A stretch of 61,868 nucleotides of DNA from Darwinibacter acetoxidans_A (GCA_041936745.1 JBHGWS010000135.1:1-61868); one strand, 5' to 3'. Shown: positions 48,652 through 57,838, numbered from the stretch's first letter. Program-made: numbers and translations. Notes: generated by a model from the letters alone, not told the origin.

Positions 48652-50126
48652 TGAGAAAAAATTACGCTCTGATTGTTTTGCTTGTGTTAGCAGCACTGTG
48701 GCCTGCCAAAAGCGGGTTGGCGCAGGTGATTAATATAGCGGTGCCGGCGGATCCGGACAGTTTCGATCCGACTAAAACCGTGGCTGCGGCCACCGGTGAA
48801 ATAGCTTTTAATATTTACGAAGGCTTAGTCAAAGCAACTCCCACAGGTGGGGTAGCGGGCGCCCTTGCCACGCATTGGGAGATAGATGAGGCCCAGACCC
48901 TTTATACTTTCTACTTACGGCAAGCACGCTTTCACGACGGAACTTTGCTTACTGAAAACGATGTGGTCAATGCATTGAATCGTGCCCGCGATCCAAATAT
49001 CGCAGCCCGGGCCGGCGAGCTTGCGGTAATCGAGTCTGTCACTGCCGGGGAAGGTTTTGTGAATATAAAATTGAAAGAGCCGCACGGCGCCTTTTTATAC
49101 ACCCTGACAGAGGTATTTGGTGCAGTTTATCCGGCCGGGGCGGAGAATTTGGCCAGGCAGCCTGTGGGCACGGGCCCTTATTACTTGGAGGAATGGCGGC
49201 CCAATCAGCATCTCAAACTGCGCCGTTTTGAGCAGCATTGGTCGGGAGTAAAACCTTACTTTGAGACGGCGGTCTTTCAAATTATCCCCAACGAAAACAG
49301 CATGGTCTTGAACTTAAAGGCGGGCCGGATAGATCTTATACCCCGCTTGGAAATCTCTGTTTTACACCAAGTTGAAAACGATCCTCTCCTGCGGGTGTTG
49401 TCCTCACCTATGAACCTGGTGCAGGTTTTAGCCGTGAACAACAAAAGGGAGCCTTTTGATGACCCTCGGGTGCGCAGGGCTTTAACTCTCGCTGTGGACC
49501 GCCAAGAGGTAATCGATGCCACGACCTGGGGCAGGGGCCAAATTTTACACAGCGGTATCAGCCCCGCCATGGCTGAGTTTTATAACACCGAATTAGCGGC
49601 AGTTAACCCCTACGATCCGAAAGAAGCGCAGGCCCTCTTAAAAGAGGCGGGCCGGGAGAATCTCCATTTTACTTTGGTGCTGCCGGCAAACTATCCTCTG
49701 CATGTGCAGACGGGCGAGTTAGTCGCCGAGCACTGGAAAGCGATAGGCATTAAGGTTGATCTGCAGATCGTGGAATGGGGCACTTGGCTGGAGCGGGTGT
49801 ACAGCCAGCGGGACTATGATGTCTCAATCATCGGCCTGGCGGGCAGGCTCGATCCGCATGCGATTTTAGTGCGTTACCAAAGCCAAAACAGCCGCAACTT
49901 TTTCAATTTCGCCAACAGCGAATACGATCAGCTGATAGAAGCGGGCCTGCAGGCGGAAGGGGAGGAGCGCACCGGGATTTACAAAGAGGCGCAGCGGATC
50001 TTAGCAGAAGAGGCCGCGGGCATCTTCATCATGGACCCGCCGCAGCTGGCGGTGATGGACCAACGAATTAACGGTTGGCAGTATTATCCCACCTATGTAG
50101 TCGATCTGGCGGGGTTATATAGATAA
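48651..50126 (+). CDS. Peptide/nickel-type ABC solute-binding protein
   Basis: A 491-residue family 5 binding protein (DppA/OppA type). Mature-domain hallmarks: DPDSFDPTKT near the N-terminus, IYEGLV, and RRALTLAVDRQEVID. The signal peptide (1-24) ends in SGLAQ and there is no lipobox cysteine. It delivers a peptide or similar solute to the permeases encoded downstream. Confidence 0.92.
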   Translation: MRKNYALIVLLVLAALWPAKSGLAQVINIAVPADPDSFDPTKTVAAATGEIAFNIYEGLVKATPTGGVAGALATHWEIDEAQTLYTFYLRQARFHDGTLLTENDVVNALNRARDPNIAARAGELAVIESVTAGEGFVNIKLKEPHGAFLYTLTEVFGAVYPAGAENLARQPVGTGPYYLEEWRPNQHLKLRRFEQHWSGVKPYFETAVFQIIPNENSMVLNLKAGRIDLIPRLEISVLHQVENDPLLRVLSSPMNLVQVLAVNNKREPFDDPRVRRALTLAVDRQEVIDATTWGRGQILHSGISPAMAEFYNTELAAVNPYDPKEAQALLKEAGRENLHFTLVLPANYPLHVQTGELVAEHWKAIGIKVDLQIVEWGTWLERVYSQRDYDVSIIGLAGRLDPHAILVRYQSQNSRNFFNFANSEYDQLIEAGLQAEGEERTGIYKEAQRILAEEAAGIFIMDPPQLAVMDQRINGWQYYPTYVVDLAGLYR

Positions 50127-50141
50127 GGGAGTTAGAAGCTA

Positions 50142-51062
50142 ATGGGGCTTTATTTCTGGCAGAAAAGTTTAAGCTTAGTTCTCACAGCAGTTTTAGTCAG
50201 CTTAGTTACCTTCATTATCCTGCAGGTACTGCCAGGGGATCCGGCTCTTTTGGTTTTGGGCACGGAGGCAAGCCCGCAGGCTTTGGCAAATTTACGGGCC
50301 GAGCTCAAATTGGATGAGCCGGCGCCGGCCCGCTACCTGCAGTGGCTGGCCTCGTTTTTTACGGGCAGCTGGGGCAATTCCCTCCGCTACAGTTTACCCG
50401 TTAGGGAACTTTTGGGGCAGGCTTTCCCGTTGTCTTTAGCTTTAGCTTTTTTGGCGGTGGCTGCGGCTTTGGCCGCGGCCATTCCCGGCGGTATTTATAT
50501 TTCGAGCGGGGCAAATCGCAGTTTACGGCGGTTTTTCTCTTTAACGGCGCAGTTAGGCATGGCTGTGCCCCAGTTTTGGCTGGGCGTGCTTTTGATCCGC
50601 ATCTTTGCCGTGCGCCTGCGCATCCTGCCGCCGGGCGGCGCTGATGGTTGGCTTAGTTTGGTTTTACCGGTGCTGACTTTAAGCCTGCCGCGGGCCGCTG
50701 TTTTAACGCGGCAGGTGCAGATCGGCGTTAGGGAGGCTTTAAAATCAGATTACATCAGGACTGCCAGGGCGAAAGGTTTACCCGAATCGGTTGTTTTTTA
50801 TAAACATGCTTTAGTTAACGGCGCCATCAGCGTTTTTACCATCGCCGGGGTACAGCTGGCGCAGCTTTTGGCGGGCACCGTCGTGGTGGAGCAGGTCTTT
50901 GGGCTGCCCGGTGTGGGCCAACTCCTTTTAACAGGGGTTATGCAGCGCGATCTGCCTTTAGTGCAGGCTTTGGTGATGATTATCGCTATTTTGATAATCC
51001 TGCTTAATTTTATCGCCGATTTACTGCTCGGCTTTTTGGATCCCAGAATACGCTATGAGTAG
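50142..51062 (+). CDS. Peptide ABC importer permease, OppB/DppB type
   Basis: A 306-residue permease with six helices. The family N-terminus ends in VLPGDPALLVLG, and the coupling-helix motif is YIRTARAKGLPESVVFYKHALVNG. It follows the binding protein gene by 15 bases and pairs with the next permease. Confidence 0.93.
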   Translation: MGLYFWQKSLSLVLTAVLVSLVTFIILQVLPGDPALLVLGTEASPQALANLRAELKLDEPAPARYLQWLASFFTGSWGNSLRYSLPVRELLGQAFPLSLALAFLAVAAALAAAIPGGIYISSGANRSLRRFFSLTAQLGMAVPQFWLGVLLIRIFAVRLRILPPGGADGWLSLVLPVLTLSLPRAAVLTRQVQIGVREALKSDYIRTARAKGLPESVVFYKHALVNGAISVFTIAGVQLAQLLAGTVVVEQVFGLPGVGQLLLTGVMQRDLPLVQALVMIIAILIILLNFIADLLLGFLDPRIRYE

Positions 51063-51073
51063 GGAGATGCTTC

Positions 51074-51844
51074 ATGAACAAAAGACAGTGGGGAGTTTTG
51101 ATTGTAGGGGCCGTTTTAGCCGTGATTGCCGCGGGGTTTGTTTATACACCCTACGATCCTTCGCGCATCAGTATTGCCGACCGCCTGCAGGCACCGTCTC
51201 GGCAGCATCTGTTAGGCACTGATCTTTTCGGCAGGGATATTCTCAGCCGTATTTTAATAGGCGGCCGCATTTCATTGATGGTGGGCAGCGCGGCTGTTTT
51301 TTTGGGTGCGGTTGGCGGAATTTCCCTGGGCCTTTGGGCAGGCTTTAGAGGCGGTTTGTGGGATGAGCTATCCACCCGTACCGCCGACGGCTTATACGCC
51401 CTACCGGCAATACTGCTGGCCCTGCTTTTAGCGACCGTCTGGGGGCCGGGCATCCCTGTTGTCCTGTGGGCCGTTGCTTTGGGCAACGTGCCTATTTTTT
51501 TGCGCCTGACGCGCAATCACACCTTGAAGCTCAAACAGGAGCCCTATATCGATGCGGCAAGGGCGGTGGGCGCATCCGATGCGCGCTTGATGCTGTGCCA
51601 CATCCTGCCCAACCTGCAGGCCCCTTTATTGGTCCAGTTTTCCTTAAGTTTGGCAGGTGCCATCTTGGCGGAGGCCTCCTTAAGCTATTTAGGTGTGGGC
51701 ATCCAACCGCCTTACCCCAGCTGGGGCCGCATGCTGAAAGATGCTCAATCGTATGTTTATTTGGCCCCTTGGGCCGTGTATGCCCCGGGGATTTTAATAG
51801 CCTTGGCGGTCGTGGGCTTTAATTTTTTGGGAGATCCCGAATAA
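51074..51844 (+). CDS. Peptide ABC importer permease, OppC/DppC type
   Basis: A 256-residue permease with the OppC motif LLGTDLFGRDILSRIL, the coupling helix YIDAARAVGASDARLMLCHILPN, and SLSYLGVGIQPPYPSWG. No OppD or OppF ATPase gene follows; the next ATPase is of exporter type. The importer must borrow ATPases encoded elsewhere or be inactive. Confidence 0.93.
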   Translation: MNKRQWGVLIVGAVLAVIAAGFVYTPYDPSRISIADRLQAPSRQHLLGTDLFGRDILSRILIGGRISLMVGSAAVFLGAVGGISLGLWAGFRGGLWDELSTRTADGLYALPAILLALLLATVWGPGIPVVLWAVALGNVPIFLRLTRNHTLKLKQEPYIDAARAVGASDARLMLCHILPNLQAPLLVQFSLSLAGAILAEASLSYLGVGIQPPYPSWGRMLKDAQSYVYLAPWAVYAPGILIALAVVGFNFLGDPE

Positions 51845-51908
51845 TAAGAGGTAAACGGAGGCGGAAAAGAGAAGTTTATACGAGCTGATTTTGCAAAGGG
51901 GGCAGATT

Positions 51909-52658
51909 ATGCTTCAACTGGCAGGTGTCTCTAAAAAATACAAAGGTGCTTCAAATTATGCGGTCCGTAATTTGGATCTCAATGTCAAAAGAGGTGAGAT
52001 CTTCGGCTTTTTAGGGCCCAACGGTGCCGGCAAAACTACCACCATCAAGATGATTGTCGGCCTTCTGGCGGCCGACTGCGGTGAAATTACCGTCAACGGC
52101 TTTAATGTAAAGGCCGATCCCATTGCTGCCAAACGGGCCTGCGGCTTTGTGCCGGATAACCCCAATCTCTATGCCCGGCTTTCGGGGATTGAATATTTGA
52201 ATTTTATCGGCGATGTCTTTGAAATTGAGCCCTCCGTGCGGCAGGAGCGGATTCAACATTATTTAAATATGTTTCAACTGCAGGAAGCGGTGGGGGATCT
52301 GATCCAAAGTTTCTCCCAAGGGATGCAGCAAAAGTTAGCTCTCACCGGTGCTCTGCTTCATTCACCCCCCCTGTTTATCTTGGATGAGCCCATGACCGGT
52401 TTGGACCCCCGCTCGGCGCATTTATTTAAAGAGGTGATGCACCGCCACGTTGCGGCAGGCAATACCGTGTTTTTCTCCACCCATATTTTGGAAGTGGCGG
52501 AAAGGCTCTGCGACAGGGTCGGGATTATCCACAAAGGCCGCCTGATCGCCTGTGGGACCATGGCGGAACTGAGGAGCCAAAGTTCGCAGGGCGAAGACGG
52601 CAGCCTGGAAAGGCTGTTCCTGGAACTGACCGAGGAGGGTGGGGTTTATGGGGGGTAA
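51909..52658 (+). CDS. ABC exporter ATPase
   Basis: A 249-residue ATPase of the CcmA/YbhF type. Walker A GPNGAGKTT, signature FSQGMQQKL, Walker B LFILDEPMTGLD, switch His in STHILE. It overlaps the following membrane protein gene by 11 bases, so the two form an exporter. ATG at 51909 with AAAGGGGG upstream. Confidence 0.92.
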   Translation: MLQLAGVSKKYKGASNYAVRNLDLNVKRGEIFGFLGPNGAGKTTTIKMIVGLLAADCGEITVNGFNVKADPIAAKRACGFVPDNPNLYARLSGIEYLNFIGDVFEIEPSVRQERIQHYLNMFQLQEAVGDLIQSFSQGMQQKLALTGALLHSPPLFILDEPMTGLDPRSAHLFKEVMHRHVAAGNTVFFSTHILEVAERLCDRVGIIHKGRLIACGTMAELRSQSSQGEDGSLERLFLELTEEGGVYGG

Positions 52659-54321
52659 ATTTTTCGCTTTGTACCGGTCTTTGCTTAACGTCCACTATGG
52701 TTGGTCGGCCAATAAATATTATTATTTTAAAAAAAGGCGCCGGATCTGGGAGCCGCTTTTACTGGCTTTCTTTTTAATACCGTTTTTGCTCACCGTGATG
52801 ATTGCCGCCTGGCGGCTGGCGGAAGATCTGTATCTGGGCGGTTTGGCTTTCGGCCAGCCCCATTTGGCGTTAGTTTACACCAGCCTCTTAGTTTCGCTTT
52901 TAGGCCTGTTTTACGGCTTTTTCTATGTAATCTCCGCCTTTTATTTTTCAACCGATCTGCCTGTTTTACTGCCCCTGCCACTCACAGCCGGCGAAATTCT
53001 CGGAGCCAAGCTGGGGGTTGTTTTAACCGGGCAGTATGTGGCAAACGCGCTAGTGCTTATCCCCGTTTGGCTGAAATACGGGCTTTTGGCTAAAACCGGC
53101 ATAAGCTTTCTTTTAAGCGCGGCCTTAGTCTTTTTCAGCCTGCCCATCATACCTTTAGTGATTGCCAGCCTGTTGAGTGTGCTTTTAATGCGGTTTGTCA
53201 ACTTAAGCAGGCATAAGGATAAGCTCAGCTTAATCGGGGGCTTTTTGTTGTTTGTGGTCGTCATAGGTTTCCAAGTCTGGCTCAGGACCCATCCGGAAGG
53301 CGATCCGGAAGCTTTATTAACTATAATGCTTGGGCAAGGCGACGGTTTGGTGCGCCTGATCGGGCGCTATTTCCCGCCCGCTTTGTGGGCGTCCCGGGCG
53401 ATGGGTTACTCCCATTTAGGCCGAGGCTGGCTGAATATGGCTTATCTCCTTGGGGCAAGTGCCGCGGCTTTAGGTGTTTTGTACCTAACGGCAAAAAGGG
53501 TTTTTATCCAAAGCCTGCTTGCGGGCCAGGAAGTCGATCGGGGCAAAAGGAAGCGCGTTTCTCTGGCGGCACGGGCGGTAAGGCCTGCTGTGTGGGCCTT
53601 AGCTTTAAACGAGATCAAACTGTTTATCCGCAACCCCGGTTACGCTTTAAACGGCCTTATAGGCTATCTGCTTTTTCCTTTTTTAGCCGTTTTGCCGCTC
53701 TTTACAAAAAACATGCCGCAAAATCCTTTGGACTTTTTGGCCGGGCAGCAGTTCCCGCCCCAAATAATAGTGGCGATTACAGCTTTGTTTTTCTTTCTGA
53801 TGACCGCCTTTTCCAGCATCCCGGCAACTACTTTTTCCCGGGAGGGAAGAAAACTGTGGGTTGTTAAGAGCTTGCCCCTTTCTATTCACCGGCTGATGGC
53901 AGGGAAGGTGTTGGGGGCCCAGATGATCAACTTTCTCGGCTGCTTTATAGGTTTACTGCCGCTTGCTTTCGTTTTTCGCTGGCCGCCCGCCGCCGTTTTA
54001 GGCGGTATAGCTTGTGGAATCCCTTTAGCGGCAGCCTCTTCTTACCTGCTGGCTCTTTTAGACTTATGGCGGCCCATGTTGGATTGGGTTAACCCCATTA
54101 AAGCGGTCAAATCCAACCTAAATGTCCTGATCGGCACATTTGCCGCTGTGTTTTTAGTCATCGGTTTGGGCATACGCTTCTATTTTAATTTCGTAGGCGG
54201 CCGCTTATGGCTGATTCCTCTGGAGCTTTTACTGCTAACAGCGGTTTTAATGACTGCTGCAGGTTTTCTGGCGAAGGCGTTTGCCGCGGAACTTTGGCGG
54301 CAAATAGAGGGGGGAAGTTAA
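52648..54321 (+). CDS. ABC exporter membrane subunit
   Basis: About 557 residues with roughly twelve hydrophobic helices and a basic N-terminal region rich in Tyr and Lys. It looks like large ABC-2-type export permeases whose substrates are mostly unknown. The ATG at 52648 follows GAGGAGGG. It is followed after only three bases by a RecB-like nuclease gene. Confidence 0.82.
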   Translation: MGGKFFALYRSLLNVHYGWSANKYYYFKKRRRIWEPLLLAFFLIPFLLTVMIAAWRLAEDLYLGGLAFGQPHLALVYTSLLVSLLGLFYGFFYVISAFYFSTDLPVLLPLPLTAGEILGAKLGVVLTGQYVANALVLIPVWLKYGLLAKTGISFLLSAALVFFSLPIIPLVIASLLSVLLMRFVNLSRHKDKLSLIGGFLLFVVVIGFQVWLRTHPEGDPEALLTIMLGQGDGLVRLIGRYFPPALWASRAMGYSHLGRGWLNMAYLLGASAAALGVLYLTAKRVFIQSLLAGQEVDRGKRKRVSLAARAVRPAVWALALNEIKLFIRNPGYALNGLIGYLLFPFLAVLPLFTKNMPQNPLDFLAGQQFPPQIIVAITALFFFLMTAFSSIPATTFSREGRKLWVVKSLPLSIHRLMAGKVLGAQMINFLGCFIGLLPLAFVFRWPPAAVLGGIACGIPLAAASSYLLALLDLWRPMLDWVNPIKAVKSNLNVLIGTFAAVFLVIGLGIRFYFNFVGGRLWLIPLELLLLTAVLMTAAGFLAKAFAAELWRQIEGGS

Positions 54322-54324
54322 AAA

Positions 54325-55287
54325 ATGAGTAAATACAGACGCACGGAGTACCCACAGTGGTCCTGGTCTTTTTCCCGGCAGCAGATGTTTGAAGCCTGCC
54401 GGCGCCGCTACTATTACAACTATTACGCCTCCCATAACGGTTGGGAATTCGGCGCAGCCGAAGAGGCCGCCGCGGCCTACCGTTTAAAAAAGCTGACAAA
54501 TATCTATATGGTTTTAGGTGAGGCCGTACACCAGAGCGCTGAGCGCCTGATAGAAAAAGCGGCTGCGGGGGAGGAACTGCCCAATGCGGCAGAAGTTGAG
54601 GCTTCTTTGCGTAGGGAGCTGCGGCGGGTGTGGCTTGCTTCCCGCAATCAACGGCAGCTTTTTTTACAAAGGCCCGGCCGCCAGCCGATGCTGCACGAAT
54701 TTTATTACGGCGGCGGCCCCACAGAAGAGGCGGTGGCGCGCATTAACGAAAGGCTGCCCCTGGTCTCTGAAGCTTTAGTAAGCTCACCGCTTTGGCGGGA
54801 ATTAAAAACGCCCGCAAGCAGGGTGATCTCAGTTGAAAAATTTGATACATTTGATCTTGCGGGTACACCAGTTTACGCAGTGCCTGATTTAATCTATCAA
54901 GACGGCGCCGGCTTATGGGTAATTGCAGATTGGAAAAGCGGCGAGCAGGTAGAGGACAACCGGGCGCAGGTGGCTTTATACGCACTTTATGCTCATAAAA
55001 AGCACGGCGTGCCCGTGGAGCAAATTTTGGCCCGCTTGGAGTATTTAAGCTTGGGCGAATCTGTGGAGATGACTTTTTCCCAAACAGATTTAGAAGAAGT
55101 TAAAAAAGAAGCTCTGGCGGGCATGGCCCAAATGCAGAGCCTGCTGGGCGATAGGGAATTAAATGCGGCCCTGCCCAGAGAAAACTTTCCTTTAACCACT
55201 GCCCGTTGGCAGTGTGCCGGCTGCAATTTTTATGAACTCTGCGAAGAAGAATTGCAAGAAACGCCCCTAGAGCCCGAGGTCTCTTAG
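54325..55287 (+). CDS. RecB-like PD-(D/E)XK nuclease with iron-sulfur cysteines
   Basis: A 320-residue nuclease. The catalytic core shows His in GEAVHQSAERL, Asp in AVPDLIYQ, and Asp-Trp-Lys in VIADWKSG, then the helix-IV-type QVALYALYA. Four cysteines, one in FEACRRRYY near the N-terminus and three in CAGCNFYELC near the C-terminus, fit the 4Fe-4S cluster of AddB/Cas4-type nucleases. It probably acts on DNA ends. There are no cas genes or CRISPR repeats here. Its last 21 bases overlap the convergent HAD gene, and a hairpin (GCCCCTAGAG with CTCTTAGGGGC) covers the overlap. Confidence 0.85.
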   Translation: MSKYRRTEYPQWSWSFSRQQMFEACRRRYYYNYYASHNGWEFGAAEEAAAAYRLKKLTNIYMVLGEAVHQSAERLIEKAAAGEELPNAAEVEASLRRELRRVWLASRNQRQLFLQRPGRQPMLHEFYYGGGPTEEAVARINERLPLVSEALVSSPLWRELKTPASRVISVEKFDTFDLAGTPVYAVPDLIYQDGAGLWVIADWKSGEQVEDNRAQVALYALYAHKKHGVPVEQILARLEYLSLGESVEMTFSQTDLEEVKKEALAGMAQMQSLLGDRELNAALPRENFPLTTARWQCAGCNFYELCEEELQETPLEPEVS

Positions 55288-55890
55288 GGGCCGGCGGTGG
55301 AAACTTCGGATATAGGCCTCGATTTCCAGCCAGTCTTTAACCCTGGGCAGGCTGGTAGGCCTGTCGCGATTGTGAGAGGCATGGAACAGCAGGGTGAAAA
55401 TCCCGCGGCCTGCAGCACTTTCCGCGTTTTCAAGATTGTCATCCACGAATAAATCTACGCCCAATTTCAAACACTTGGTCCCTTTGCAGTAAGATTTATC
55501 AGGCGGGCTCATCCATAAAGTGTCGTATGGTATCTCATGTTTTTTCAGCCATCTTTTTGTCAAAGCGCGGTGGCGCTCGTCTCGGGCCGTGATCAGGTGG
55601 ATTTTTGCACCAAAGCCCTGCAGTTTTTGGAGGACTCTGGCGCAGTGGGGGCGGGGGGCAACTGTTTTATAGACGGTTTCCAGCATTTCGCAAAAGAACC
55701 TTTCAGCTTCTTCGCCGGTTACATCGAAGGCTTCTTCGATGTAAAAAGAAGGTTTAACGATTGGCCTTTGAAAAAATTCCTCTGCCCGTAAAAGCCAAAT
55801 ATTGCTGCTGCCGTCATCGTCTGCGGTTAATACTCCGTCGATATCAAATCCGAAAGTTAAATTAGAAATAGTTTTCACTCCTTTAAGCAT
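55267..55890 (-). CDS. HAD-superfamily phosphatase, 5'(3')-deoxyribonucleotidase-like
   Basis: A 207-residue HAD hydrolase. Motif I is FDIDGVLTADDDG (nucleophile Asp and acid Asp), motif II Thr in LITARDERH, and the late acidic motif FVDDN. It resembles the NT5C/YqfW group of cytosolic nucleotidases. The ATG at 55890 overlaps the stop of the ogt gene, suggesting coupled translation. A stronger ribosome binding site (AAAGGAG) lies after that ATG and points to an ATT codon 24 bases in, so the real start is uncertain. Confidence 0.8.
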   Translation of the reverse strand: MLKGVKTISNLTFGFDIDGVLTADDDGSSNIWLLRAEEFFQRPIVKPSFYIEEAFDVTGEEAERFFCEMLETVYKTVAPRPHCARVLQKLQGFGAKIHLITARDERHRALTKRWLKKHEIPYDTLWMSPPDKSYCKGTKCLKLGVDLFVDDNLENAESAAGRGIFTLLFHASHNRDRPTSLPRVKDWLEIEAYIRSFHRRPLRDLGL

Positions 55891-56380
55891 TCACCTTGGG
55901 CGGGAGCTGGGCGCCTTCCAGTTCTAAAAGCAGGCGTTTGCGGTTTAAACCGCCGCCGTAGCCCCCAAACCAGTTGGTCCCCAACACTCGGTGGCAGGGG
56001 ACGATGATGCTGATGGGGTTGGCCCCCACGGCTTGGCCCACCGCCTGAAACGCTTTTGTGTTTAAGGCTTCGCCGATGTGCTTATAAGTAGTAAATTGGC
56101 CCTGGGGTATTTTTTGAATTTCCCTCCAAACTGCTTGTTGAAAAGGTGTGCCAATTAACTTGATTGGCCAAGCCCAAGCAATTTTGCGGCCTTGAAAATA
56201 GTGGTTTAGATCTTCAGTGTAAGCGGGGGTAAGCTCAGTTTCCCTTGCTTTGGCTTGGGGAAAATGCCGCCGCAGCCATTTTGTGCCCGACTCTTTAGAA
56301 AAAGAGGCATAAATGAGGCTGCCCTGTAAAAACCAAAAGTTGAGGGTGCCTAAAGGCGATTGATATTGCGATAGTTTCAC
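55883..56380 (-). CDS. ogt: Methylated-DNA--protein-cysteine methyltransferase
   Basis: A 165-residue suicide DNA-repair protein that takes alkyl groups from O6-alkylguanine. The acceptor cysteine is in VPCHRVLG. The helix-turn-helix region shows GTPFQQAVWREIQ and TTYKHIGEAL, and the Asn hinge precedes ISIIVPCHR. GTG start with GGAGAG upstream. Confidence 0.95.
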   Translation of the reverse strand: MKLSQYQSPLGTLNFWFLQGSLIYASFSKESGTKWLRRHFPQAKARETELTPAYTEDLNHYFQGRKIAWAWPIKLIGTPFQQAVWREIQKIPQGQFTTYKHIGEALNTKAFQAVGQAVGANPISIIVPCHRVLGTNWFGGYGGGLNRKRLLLELEGAQLPPKVNA

Positions 56381-56461
56381 AAAACAGCTCTCCTTCAGTG
56401 TATAATAATAGAATAGTTCGCAGTAATTTTCATTTATCCTTCCTAAGAAAGGTGTGAGGTA

Positions 56462-57823
56462 ATGGCCTTAGAACCGCAAACAGCCGCCCAGCGGGACGAG
56501 TTGCGCAAAAGAGTTGTGGGTTTAGCTTGGCCCGCCATTGTGGAAAACCTCCTGCATACAATGGTAGGCATAGTGGATACGGCTATGGTCGGCCGCTTAG
56601 GCGCCGCCTCTTTGGCAGCTGTCGGCTTAGGCAATCAAATTTTTAATATCGGCTTGACCGTTTTTGCCGCCTTAGCTACAGGCAGTACCGCTTTGGTAGC
56701 CAGGCACATCGGCGCCAGGGAGCCGAAACAGGCGGGGGAAGTAGCTCGCCAATCTTTGATTTTAGGCGTTTTCGTCTCCGGCACCGTGATGCTTCTTTTA
56801 TTGTTTACCGCAAAAGATCTGCTGGGCTTTCTGTTTCGCCGCACAGAGGCGGCGGTCTTGGAACTGGGCGCATCATATGTGCGGATCGTTGCCTTAGTCG
56901 TCATCTTTAATTACTTTTTAATTGTGATCAACGCTATCTTACGAGGCGCGGGCGATACTAAAACGCCTATGCGCATTACTGCTTTAGTCAATGTTATAAA
57001 CATTATCGGCAACACCATTTTTATTTACGGTGTTGGGCCCATCCCCGCTTTAGGTGTAGCCGGCGCTGCTTTGGGAACCGCCGTGGCGCAGGCCTGCGGT
57101 GGCGTTTTAGCATTCATCGTGCTTTTAAGAAATGAAGCATTAGGCATCAGCCTAGCCGATTCTTTTTGGCCCGATAGTGCAATCATCCGCCGCATTGCCA
57201 ACATCGGCATCCCGGCAGGGGTAGAACAGGGGATCATGCGGGTGGGCCAATTATTTTACACCATGGTTGTCTCTTCTTTGGGGACAGTTGCTTATGCCGC
57301 TCACCAAGTGGCTTTAAATGCCGAATCGCTTTCGTTTATGCCCGGTGCCGGTTTTGCTACTGCCTCCACAACTTTGGTGGGGCAGAATTTAGGTGCCTTA
57401 AGGCCGGCCGATGCGGAAGAATCGGGTAAAATCACCCGCAATATGGCGGTTATGGTTATGTCCGCCATGGGTTTAGTTTTCTTTTTCGCCCCGGGGCCCT
57501 TAGTCGGTATTTTCTCAAAGGATCCGGAAGTGATGGAATTGGCAGTTGTCTGCCTCCGCTTGGTAGCGGTGGCCCAGCCCGCTTTAGCCGTTTGGATGGT
57601 CTTAGCGGGCGGCTTACGGGGTGCCGGTGATACGAGGGCCATCATGAAAATCGTTGCGGTAGGCTTTTTATTTGTCCGCTTAGGCCTTGCTTATCTTTTG
57701 GCAGTCCACCTGAATTACGGCTTAATTGGGGCTTGGGTAGCCATGGTAACCGATTTGTTTTTACGGGGGTTTTTAATCCACAGGCGTTTCAGGCAGGGAA
57801 AATGGAAAACAGTTCGTATCTAA
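56462..57823 (+). CDS. MATE-family multidrug/cation efflux protein
   Basis: A 453-residue transporter with twelve helices in two MatE repeats. Repeat 1 opens with LAWPAIVENLLHTMVGIVDTAMVGRLG; repeat 2 includes GVEQGIMRVGQLFYTMVVSSLG. It exports organic cations using a sodium or proton gradient (NorM/DinF type). A TATAAT box at 56401-56406 with only a distant TTCACA is a weak promoter candidate. The iron alcohol dehydrogenase follows after 15 bases. Confidence 0.93.
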   Translation: MALEPQTAAQRDELRKRVVGLAWPAIVENLLHTMVGIVDTAMVGRLGAASLAAVGLGNQIFNIGLTVFAALATGSTALVARHIGAREPKQAGEVARQSLILGVFVSGTVMLLLLFTAKDLLGFLFRRTEAAVLELGASYVRIVALVVIFNYFLIVINAILRGAGDTKTPMRITALVNVINIIGNTIFIYGVGPIPALGVAGAALGTAVAQACGGVLAFIVLLRNEALGISLADSFWPDSAIIRRIANIGIPAGVEQGIMRVGQLFYTMVVSSLGTVAYAAHQVALNAESLSFMPGAGFATASTTLVGQNLGALRPADAEESGKITRNMAVMVMSAMGLVFFFAPGPLVGIFSKDPEVMELAVVCLRLVAVAQPALAVWMVLAGGLRGAGDTRAIMKIVAVGFLFVRLGLAYLLAVHLNYGLIGAWVAMVTDLFLRGFLIHRRFRQGKWKTVRI

Positions 57824-57838
57824 GGAAGGAGAAGGAAT

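Noticed and set aside
54325..55287. Cas4 of a CRISPR-Cas locus
   Set aside because: Cysteine and nuclease motifs are Cas4/AddB-like, but there are no repeats, spacers or other cas genes, and the protein is longer than typical Cas4.
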